This document shows, piece after piece, positions 1 through 5,238 of a stretch of 5,238 nt of DNA (within the stretch, counting starts at the first letter, position 1; every line of letters starts with the position of its first letter). The notes beneath the pieces are model-generated. The model had not been told where the DNA came from, made no database searches, and saw only the letters and a program-made list of their open reading frames with translations. Both the position numbers and the translations under genes were made by a program. This DNA comes from Halieaceae bacterium UBA3479 (GTDB lineage: Bacteria > Pseudomonadota > Gammaproteobacteria > Pseudomonadales > Halieaceae): the NCBI GenBank assembly GCA_002377985.1, contig DFQW01000167.1:1-5238 (forward strand), in the 5' to 3' direction.

Positions 1-73
1 AGGCGAGCACCTCGAGGCAATACGCTCTTTTCCCCAAAGCGCGTAACTCCCTCGGCACCTGCCTGCACTTGCA

Positions 74-104
74 TTCGCGTGACGCGGAAACGCTCGCCTA
101 TACT
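74..104 (+). promoter_or_regulatory. Weak candidate promoter upstream of the dioxygenase
   Basis: TATACT at 99-104 matches five of six bases of the sigma-70 -10 consensus and lies about 36 bases before the dioxygenase ATG, which would leave a short leader. The best-placed -35 hexamer is TTCGCG at 74-79 with a 19-bp spacer, a poor match. TTGCAT at 69-74 is a better hexamer but is 24 bp away, which is too far. The call therefore rests almost entirely on the -10 box. If the dioxygenase is translated from a longer upstream transcript, no promoter is needed here. Confidence 0.25.
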
Positions 105-139
105 ACCCGCCTAAACCCGCAACAAGATAAGGTCAGGTA

Positions 140-1093
140 ATGGGTACGGTTCCGGTTGTGAATGTTGCCAACCCCTCTTCCACATCGCTCTCGGAACTGG
201 ACGCCGCGTGTCGTGATCACGGCTTCTTCCTGTTAGCGGGCCATGGCCTCGATGACCTCATCACCTATACCTGGCGCGAAACAGCCGCATTCTTTGACGC
301 AGATCGCACCCTGCATGAGTCGATCATGCGCGATCGAGATAATCCCCTCGGCTACTTTGATCGCGAGCTCACCAAGCGCAAGCGAGACCACAAACAGGTT
401 TTTGATTTTATCGACCCAACCAGTACTCACCACGACATCCGTAACCGCTGGCCGGCAGATCGACCTGAATTCCGCACCGCCATGGTCGCGCTCTACGACG
501 CGTTCGATGATCTGGCGGGCAAGGCACTTGCACTTATCCACCAACTTCTCGACCTTGGTCCCGAGTCACGGGCAAAAATGATCGGCGATCGTCAGGGATC
601 GATGATTCGACTCAATCACTACACACTGGGCGACCCGGTTCCGGAGGGACAGCGGGAGGGTCTCGCCGAGCTCGGAGAGACAGCACTCGGCTACCACACC
701 GATCCGGGAGTACTCACGGTATTGCTGCAGGACGACACCGGTGGACTGCAGACCGAATCGGCAGAACACGGCTGGATCGATATTCCGCCGATTCCCGGAA
801 CCATCGTGCTGAATTTGGGTGACTGCATGCAGGCATGGACTAACGATCACTATCGGGCCGCCGTGCACCGGGTGTTACCCATGACCCGCTCGCGCCGGTT
901 CAGCATCCCCTATTTTCTTAATCCGCCGTTGGAGGCAGTCATTAGCCCCGTGCCAGAAATGTGTGACGCGGGTCCGCGTTACCGCGACTTTGCCTGGCGT
1001 GACTTCATGCATGCGCGCGCCTACGACAATTTCGCAGACACGGGCTCCGAAGACACGCAAGTCACTGACTTCAGGCTATCGGCACAAAGCTGA
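140..1093 (+). CDS. Isopenicillin-N-synthase-like Fe(II)/2-oxoglutarate-dependent dioxygenase
   Basis: This is a 317-residue cytoplasmic oxygenase of the family that includes isopenicillin N synthase and plant gibberellin oxidases. Members use Fe(II), O2 and usually 2-oxoglutarate to hydroxylate, desaturate or cyclise small molecules. The N-terminal DIOX_N-like part (about residues 3-110) contains the typical CRDHGFFLLAGHG segment at 24-36. The C-terminal jelly-roll domain (about 152-262) carries the iron ligands H186 and D188 (in GYHTDPG) and H243 (in AVHRV). The 2-oxoglutarate-binding pair R253/S255 sits in RRFSIPYF, and RLNHY at 157-161 is the usual motif before the HxD. The length is normal for the family and no key residue is missing. 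The start is supported by AAGG at 129-132, seven bases before the ATG. The start codon overlaps a stop in another frame (TAATG, 138-142). The substrate cannot be read from sequence; true penicillin biosynthesis is unlikely because no ACV synthetase-type gene is nearby. The next gene in the same direction is an envelope amidohydrolase. The family call is firm, the specific role open. Confidence 0.93.
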   Translation: MGTVPVVNVANPSSTSLSELDAACRDHGFFLLAGHGLDDLITYTWRETAAFFDADRTLHESIMRDRDNPLGYFDRELTKRKRDHKQVFDFIDPTSTHHDIRNRWPADRPEFRTAMVALYDAFDDLAGKALALIHQLLDLGPESRAKMIGDRQGSMIRLNHYTLGDPVPEGQREGLAELGETALGYHTDPGVLTVLLQDDTGGLQTESAEHGWIDIPPIPGTIVLNLGDCMQAWTNDHYRAAVHRVLPMTRSRRFSIPYFLNPPLEAVISPVPEMCDAGPRYRDFAWRDFMHARAYDNFADTGSEDTQVTDFRLSAQS

Positions 1094-1210
1094 CGCTGCC
1101 CGAGTCGCGCGAGCCGCGGCCCTCTCGACGACCCGGCTATCGCAGTCCATGAACAGCCTCTGATACATTATCCGGCGTATTGCAGTTGTTTTCTTTTTTC
1201 CGGTATCCGA

Positions 1211-1216
1211 AAGAGG
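1211..1216 (+). promoter_or_regulatory. Ribosome binding site that decides the amidohydrolase start
   Basis: AAGAGG lies directly against the ATG at 1217 with no spacer, so it cannot serve that codon. It is nine bases upstream of the in-frame GTG at 1226, a workable spacing. No other purine-rich stretch precedes 1217, where the sequence is a pyrimidine run (about 1186-1200). This favours GTG at 1226 as the real start and removes three residues (Met-Phe-Ile) from the longer reading. Confidence 0.5.
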
Positions 1217-1225
1217 ATGTTTATC

Positions 1226-2929
1226 GTGATCAAAGCCAGCGTAGGTTTCCCGGCTCTGCTTTTACTCCTGCTTGGCACAGGCTGCCAGCAAGCTTCTTCA
1301 CCAGACTTGATCCTCACCAATGGCGTTATCTATACCGTAGATGGCGTGCGCTCCGTGCAAGAGGCAGTCGCCATTACCGATGGGCGCATAAGCTTTGTGG
1401 GTAGCCGCGACGATGCGGCAAAACAAGTCGGTCGGGAGACCGAGGTCATTGACCTGGCGGGTCGGCTGGTACTGCCCGGCCTACAGGATACGCACATCCA
1501 TCCTATTATGGGTGGCGTTGAGGCACTGAGCTGTGACTTGAATGCAGCCGATGACGCAGAGGGATACGTCAGGGTGGTTGCAGGCTGTGCCATGGCCAAT
1601 CCGGATCTTCCATGGATTACCGGTGGCGGCTGGCTGATGTCGGCATTTGGCCCGGGGGGTATGCCGCGCAAGGAACTACTGGACGCTGTCGTGCCCGACC
1701 GCCCGGTGCTGCTGTTCTCTACTGATGGCCACAGTGCATGGGCAAACAGCAAGGCACTGGAGATCGCCGGCATCACCGCCGAAACTCCCGATCCAGCCGA
1801 TGGCCGGATTGACCGTGACCCGGTGACCGGTGAGCTTATCGGTAGCCTGCAGGAGGGGGCCACCCATCTGCTCGATCACGTGGTACCACCCACCACGGCC
1901 GAAGCACGGTTGGACGGGCTGCGCTACAGCGTGGCTATGCTGAATCGATACGGCATCACCACAATTCAGGACGCGATTGTGTACCCGGAAGATCTAGAAA
2001 CGTATCGATCGCTGGCCGAACAGGGCGAGCTCTTCTTACATGTGGAAGCCTCGCTTTGGTGGGACCGCAATTATGGGCTCGAGCAAATTCCTGACATGGT
2101 GGCGCTCAGGGACCAGTTCAAAGCGGGCCCGATCAGAGCCAACACCGTCAAAATTATGCAAGACGGCGTCATGGAGAATTACACCGCTGTCATGCTGGAG
2201 CCTTACCTGCTGGAGGCAGATAACGTAACCGGCATACCGATGGTTGAGCCCCAGTTGCTGCGAGAAGTTGTGACCGCACTCGACGCGAGTCAGTTTCAGA
2301 TTCACTTCCACGCCATCGGTGATGGCGCCATACGGCAAGCGCTAGACGCCATTGAAGCCGCGCATCAGGCCAATGGTGCTTCAGACGGCCGGCACCACAT
2401 CTCTCACCTTCAGATTATTGATCCGGCCGACATCCCCCGTTTTGCAGCGCTCTCTGTTACCGCCAACTTCCAACCGCTGTGGGCATATGCGGATGAATAC
2501 GTTGTAGACCTGACTCTCCCCTTTATCCGTGAAAAGACCGCACAATCGATGTATCCGATAAACAGCGTGATCCAAGCCGGGGGCAAAGTCGCATTCGGGA
2601 GCGACTGGTCGGTTTCCACCGCGAATCCCTGGCCACAGATTGAGGTAGCCATCACTCGAAAAAACCCCGAAGGAGGCGACAGCGCCGAGGGTGAAGCCTT
2701 TCTTCCAAACGAGCGGATCTCTCTTGAGCAAGCGCTTGACGCCTTCACGATCAACGCGGCTTACGTAAACCACCGGGATGACGAGACGGGATCTATCGAG
2801 GTCGGTAAATATGCTGATCTCGTGGTGCTTGATCAAAACCTGTTTGAGATTGCACCGGAGCAGATTTCAGAGACACAAGCGGTACTCACCCTGTTTCAGG
2901 GCAAACGGGTCTATGACCAACTGCCCTGA
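1226..2929 (+). CDS. YtcJ/NfdA-like metal-dependent amidohydrolase, predicted lipoprotein
   Basis: This is an amidohydrolase-superfamily enzyme (Amidohydro_3 type) of 567 residues from GTG 1226, or 570 from the ATG at 1217; residue numbers below use the longer form. Relatives include Bacillus YtcJ and N-substituted formamide deformylase, which hydrolyse amide-type bonds in small molecules. The N-terminus is a lipoprotein signal: one Lys, a run of Leu, then LGTGC with the lipidated Cys at 23 followed by Gln, so it is probably anchored to the outer membrane facing the periplasm. A small beta domain (about 31-85) precedes the barrel. Metal and catalytic motifs are H93/H95 in DTHIHP, K312 in VKIMQDG, H365 and D369 in HFHAIGDG, H397 in SHLQ and D463 in GSDWS. 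The composite beta sheet closes at about 525-568 with the typical GKYADLVVLD. Length and motifs are intact. Gly at position -3 of the lipobox is less usual than Leu. The VOC gene follows after 62 bp. The family is sure; the substrate is unknown. Confidence 0.92.
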   Translation: MIKASVGFPALLLLLLGTGCQQASSPDLILTNGVIYTVDGVRSVQEAVAITDGRISFVGSRDDAAKQVGRETEVIDLAGRLVLPGLQDTHIHPIMGGVEALSCDLNAADDAEGYVRVVAGCAMANPDLPWITGGGWLMSAFGPGGMPRKELLDAVVPDRPVLLFSTDGHSAWANSKALEIAGITAETPDPADGRIDRDPVTGELIGSLQEGATHLLDHVVPPTTAEARLDGLRYSVAMLNRYGITTIQDAIVYPEDLETYRSLAEQGELFLHVEASLWWDRNYGLEQIPDMVALRDQFKAGPIRANTVKIMQDGVMENYTAVMLEPYLLEADNVTGIPMVEPQLLREVVTALDASQFQIHFHAIGDGAIRQALDAIEAAHQANGASDGRHHISHLQIIDPADIPRFAALSVTANFQPLWAYADEYVVDLTLPFIREKTAQSMYPINSVIQAGGKVAFGSDWSVSTANPWPQIEVAITRKNPEGGDSAEGEAFLPNERISLEQALDAFTINAAYVNHRDDETGSIEVGKYADLVVLDQNLFEIAPEQISETQAVLTLFQGKRVYDQLP

Positions 2930-2991
2930 GACATCCCTGAGCCTGTTTACAGACCCGGCGACCCGGCTGTGGGCCTGGCCCTGAGCCACTG

Positions 2992-3837
2992 ATGTCTACC
3001 CTCATCGATCACATCATCATCGCTGTGCGCGACTTGGATCGGGCGACTCAGGAATACGGTGCGCTTTTGGGTCGAAAGCCGAGCTGGCGGGGCTCACATC
3101 CGGACTATGGTACGGCCAACACGTTATTCAAGCTGGATAACACCTACATTGAGTTATTGTGTCCCAGCGGTCAGGGCATGGCCGCTGATCTCGTCAATGA
3201 CATGCTCGGCACGGACAATGCCTGCCTCGGTGGATTGGTATTGGGAACACAGGACGCCGAAGCCTTTATTACCCGCGCCCGACAACATGGCCTTGCGGCA
3301 TCCGACCCGGTCCCTGGTCACGGCGTTGATGAACAAACGGGCGCCGAGCGCCACTGGCGAAATATATTCTGGGATCCCTCCGCCGCGCGCGGGATTTTTT
3401 CCTTTTGTATCGAGCACGACCCCACATCTTTGCTGCCGGAAGCAATCAGCACCGGCGAGGCACCGGTGGCAGGCGTTGACCATATTGTCGTTAATACGCG
3501 CAGCGCAGACGCAGCGAAAACCTTTTACGGTGACCAACTGGGTATACGCCTGGCCCTCGAACAGCACGTTCCTGAATGGGGTGGTACACAACTTTTTTTC
3601 AGGACGAGCTCGATGAGTATCGAGGTGATCGCCTCTGATAAAGCACCTGCTCAGGATGAGTTGTGGGGACTGGCACTAAAGTCCAATGATCTCGACGCAA
3701 CCCATGCGCGACTGCTCGCCTCAGGAGTGGCTGTTTCTGATATCCGGGAGGGGCGCAAACCGGGCACGCGGGTGTGCACAGTCAAAAGCCACGCCTCGAA
3801 CGTGCCCACACTGCTGATCGAACACAAAACAGTCTAA
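2992..3837 (+). CDS. VOC-superfamily protein with two glyoxalase-like domains
   Basis: This 281-residue soluble protein is built from two vicinal-oxygen-chelate domains. The superfamily covers glyoxalase I, extradiol dioxygenases, epimerases and resistance proteins, which use a divalent metal held by His and Glu residues. Domain 1 (about 3-145) starts with LIDHIIIAVRDLD, giving H7, with E54 in YIELLCP and E141 in FCIEHDP. It resembles the Glyoxalase_3-like group. Domain 2 (about 158-279) repeats the plan with H164 in GVDHIVVNT, E211 in SIEVIA and E277 in LLIEH. Both halves therefore keep a plausible His-Glu-Glu set. The ATG at 2992 places the first VOC strand at the N-terminus as is normal in the family, but the leader has only a weak GAG-type Shine-Dalgarno, so translation may depend partly on the upstream amidohydrolase gene 62 bp away. 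No signal peptide is seen, so it is probably cytoplasmic. The reaction (dioxygenase, lyase or isomerase) cannot be decided from sequence. Confidence 0.9.
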   Translation: MSTLIDHIIIAVRDLDRATQEYGALLGRKPSWRGSHPDYGTANTLFKLDNTYIELLCPSGQGMAADLVNDMLGTDNACLGGLVLGTQDAEAFITRARQHGLAASDPVPGHGVDEQTGAERHWRNIFWDPSAARGIFSFCIEHDPTSLLPEAISTGEAPVAGVDHIVVNTRSADAAKTFYGDQLGIRLALEQHVPEWGGTQLFFRTSSMSIEVIASDKAPAQDELWGLALKSNDLDATHARLLASGVAVSDIREGRKPGTRVCTVKSHASNVPTLLIEHKTV

Positions 3838-3906
3838 GTTATATTGATGCGGGCCGACTGACGGATAAACAGCACTCTCCCTGTGAGATCCCTCATCAAA
3901 CAATCG

Positions 3907-3921
3907 GGCCTTGTGAAGGCC
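3907..3921. terminator. Perfect hairpin between convergent genes, possible weak terminator
   Basis: GGCCTT (3907-3912) and AAGGCC (3916-3921) form a perfect 6-bp stem with a GTG triloop in the gap between the convergent VOC and transporter genes. Read on the minus strand, the stem is followed by CGATTGTTTGATG, which is moderately U-rich, so it could end the SDR-transporter transcript about 55 bases after its stop codon. On the plus strand no U-tract follows. A 10-bp palindrome, GCCCCGGGGC, lies next to it at 3929-3938. The location suits a terminator, but the U-tract is poor, so this is tentative. Confidence 0.35.
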
Positions 3922-3974
3922 ACTCCACGCCCCGGGGCTCAACCATCTATACCCAAACAAAGACCGTGATCACC

Positions 3975-4835
3975 TTACCGGGCTTCCTTTGGCTGCAACC
4001 ACGCACTCACCATGGCACCCAGCAGTATCAGCGCGCCCCCGATCTGGGTTGCCAACGCGGGGACCTCAGCAAAAAACAGCCAGCCGAGGAGTGCTGCAAA
4101 GACGATTTGAATATAGCTCAGGCTGGTCGCCCGGCTCGCCGAATCCAATTGCATGGCTTTAGTTAGCGTCAATTGCCCCAGCTGGGTAAAGCAACCGACT
4201 CCCAGCAGGACCCACCACCCCATCGCATCGGGCCACACGAAATCGGCGCCACCGAGTAGCAGCGTGCCCGGGATGCACACCATTGGAAAATACAAAACAA
4301 TGACGGAAGGCTGCTCCGTCGCCACAAGTTTTCTCACCAGGGTGTAGGCAATACCACTGCCCAGCGCGCCACCCAACCCTGCCATTACGGGCCAGAACGC
4401 AAGTTGGGTGGGCGCTTCAGAGAGCCATAGGGGGGCAACCATGAAGCCAAGGCCGATCAGGCTTAAGGCAATGCACATCAATGTGGCCTTCGTGGGTCGC
4501 TCCAGCAAAAAGATGAAGGCCAGCAGCGCGGTGAATACGGGATGCATGTAATGCAGCATGGTGGCGGCCGCGATCGGCAAATGAATGATGGCGTAGAACA
4601 CACTGGTCAACGCGATAAAACCCGATACACCGCGAGCGAGCAGCAGCCCGCGCCGATGGCCCAAGGGGTGCGCCCCGACGCGTCGAATATCGGCCAAGGA
4701 CAAAAGCACCGAGATCACGGCACGGACAAAGATAATTTGCAGCAGCGGCACGCCGAGCAGGCTGGCTTCTTTGACCAGGGCAGACATCAGCGCGAAAGCA
4801 AACGCGCTGATAAACATGTAACGCGGCCCTGTCAC
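3975..4835 (-). CDS. EamA/DMT-family inner-membrane transporter
   Basis: This 286-residue, very hydrophobic protein belongs to the drug/metabolite transporter superfamily, whose members exchange amino acids, nucleoside-like compounds, cofactors or other metabolites across the inner membrane. About ten transmembrane helices are visible, arranged as two EamA repeats (roughly 4-137 and 148-283). Repeat hallmarks include AFALMSALVK at 13-22, HPVFTALLAFIFLLERP at 98-114 and, in the second copy, YIQIVFAALLGWLFFAEVP at 251-269. Length is typical. The start is GTG at 4835, whose GTGA overlaps the stop codon of the SDR gene by 4 bp, which suggests translational coupling. An internal ATG at 4817, with AGGG nine bases upstream of it, is the alternative, but it would cut into helix 1 and drop the leading GPRY that DMT proteins usually keep in some form. 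The direction of transport and the cargo cannot be inferred. Pairing with an SDR suggests that it handles a substrate or product of that enzyme. Confidence 0.92.
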   Translation of the reverse strand: MTGPRYMFISAFAFALMSALVKEASLLGVPLLQIIFVRAVISVLLSLADIRRVGAHPLGHRRGLLLARGVSGFIALTSVFYAIIHLPIAAATMLHYMHPVFTALLAFIFLLERPTKATLMCIALSLIGLGFMVAPLWLSEAPTQLAFWPVMAGLGGALGSGIAYTLVRKLVATEQPSVIVLYFPMVCIPGTLLLGGADFVWPDAMGWWVLLGVGCFTQLGQLTLTKAMQLDSASRATSLSYIQIVFAALLGWLFFAEVPALATQIGGALILLGAMVSAWLQPKEAR

Positions 4836-5238
4836 TTCGAATAGCGCTCGCGCAGCTGCTTCACGTCGTAACGCTCGTCCCCTTCTTCTCGCGGCGCCGA
4901 CCGCGTGTAGGCATCGCGCATGGAGTGGTAACGCTCGTCAATGCGCACCTGATTGTAGCCATGGGACACCACGTAACGCTCCCCCGCGAGTATCTGCGGC
5001 AAGGTGATCGCGGCAAACTCATCAACCGGCATCCCTAAATCGCGCATGGCCTCCGGTATCAGTTCCGTTGCAACAAACCCCGGCGCGATCATGCCCACGG
5101 CGATGTGCGCAGGCATCTCGCTACGCAGCGCATCAGTCAGGCCCAATACCGCGTGCTTACTCGCTACGTACGCAGCCGCGTTGTGCACCGCAACAAAAAA
5201 GCTGTTTTCGGATCCGGTGTTGTAAATAGCCGCCGGAT
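4832..5238 (-). CDS. Short-chain dehydrogenase/reductase (SDR), C-terminal part only
   Basis: The gene runs off the right edge; 134 complete C-terminal codons are visible, and the Rossmann cofactor motif (TGxxxGxG) lies outside the window. The reading frame stays open from the edge, so the GTG at 5186-5188 is an internal valine, not the start. Visible classical-SDR landmarks are NTGSENS (codons within about 5201-5223), containing the probable catalytic Ser; AAYVASKHAVLGL with catalytic Tyr at 5168-5170 and Lys at 5156-5158; and the following APGFVATEL, the PG motif that helps hold the cofactor. These enzymes oxidise or reduce alcohol/carbonyl groups with NAD(P)(H) in the cytoplasm. The C-terminal region after about 5035 is charged and carries four ERY tripeptides (encoded at 4973-4981, 4928-4936, 4868-4876 and 4841-4849). 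The gene overlaps the downstream transporter by 4 bp and is probably in one operon with it. The family is certain, but cofactor preference and substrate are not visible. Confidence 0.92.
   Translation of the reverse strand, partial: PAAIYNTGSENSFFVAVHNAAAYVASKHAVLGLTDALRSEMPAHIAVGMIAPGFVATELIPEAMRDLGMPVDEFAAITLPQILAGERYVVSHGYNQVRIDERYHSMRDAYTRSAPREEGDERYDVKQLRERYSK

Noticed and set aside
1..74. Divergent minus-strand frame starting at ATG 72-74 and open to the left edge
   Set aside because: Only about 24 codons are visible, no Shine-Dalgarno precedes it, and the translation is not recognisable.
140..1093. Assigning the dioxygenase as a true isopenicillin N synthase
   Set aside because: Family-wide iron and 2-oxoglutarate residues are present, but nothing specific to ACV binding can be established, and no beta-lactam biosynthesis gene is nearby.
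1104..1132. Imperfect GC-rich hairpin downstream of the dioxygenase (GTCG/CGAC and CGAG/CTCG arms)
   Set aside because: The stem is broken by an internal loop, the terminal loop is ten bases, and no T-run follows within a useful distance, so I do not call it a terminator.
1180..1208. Possible promoter before the amidohydrolase (TTGCAG, then GTATCC)
   Set aside because: The -35-like hexamer is acceptable but the -10-like sequence is poor, and it would start transcription at or beyond the Shine-Dalgarno.
1330..1863. 177-codon minus-strand open frame inside the amidohydrolase gene
   Set aside because: It is antisense to conserved amidohydrolase motifs, Ser/Pro/Arg-rich and unlike any family I know; it is a shadow of the real gene.
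2952..2967. Perfect tandem 8-bp duplication GACCCGGC, with CGACCCGGCT also after the dioxygenase at 1129-1138
   Set aside because: The core CGACCCGG also occurs inside coding sequence at 631-638 and 3303-3310, so it is probably a common word at this GC content rather than a shared intergenic element.
3774..4166. 130-codon plus-strand open frame running from the VOC gene into the transporter gene
   Set aside because: It lies opposite or out of frame with two well-supported genes and has a low-complexity, unrecognisable translation.

Overview
The window is a compact bacterial stretch with about 55-60 % GC (estimated by eye), short intergenic gaps and Shine-Dalgarno-like starts. The gene content, a lipoprotein amidohydrolase, a soluble two-module VOC protein, an EamA/DMT permease and an SDR, fits a heterotrophic proteobacterium. 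A marine or environmental gammaproteobacterium is my best guess, but no marker gene here proves the lineage.

Left half, plus strand: three genes run in the same direction. The first (140-1093) is an isopenicillin-N-synthase-like Fe(II)/2-oxoglutarate dioxygenase with all expected iron and co-substrate residues. The second (1226-2929) is a YtcJ/NfdA-type amidohydrolase with a lipoprotein signal peptide. The third (2992-3837) is a VOC-superfamily protein with two glyoxalase-like domains. The gaps are 132 bp (counted to the preferred GTG start) and 62 bp. The second and third genes are probably co-transcribed. The first may or may not be part of the same unit.

Right half, minus strand: an SDR oxidoreductase enters from beyond the right edge, so its N-terminal cofactor-binding part is not visible. 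It ends at 4832 and overlaps by 4 bp (GTGA) the start of a ten-helix DMT-family transporter (3975-4835). The two gene groups converge on a 137-bp gap (3838-3974), which holds one perfect 6-bp stem hairpin but no strong U-tract terminator.

Working together (inference): the enzyme types suggest breakdown or modification of a small organic compound. The amidohydrolase would act in the envelope, the VOC protein, dioxygenase and SDR would act in the cytoplasm, and the DMT permease would move a substrate or product across the inner membrane. No substrate can be read from the sequence. I see no RNA gene, insertion sequence, CRISPR array, attachment site or replication origin, and no gene-free stretch longer than about 140 bp. 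I do not see clear evidence of an undescribed system; this looks like an ordinary accessory-metabolism region with a few small oddities, listed as findings.
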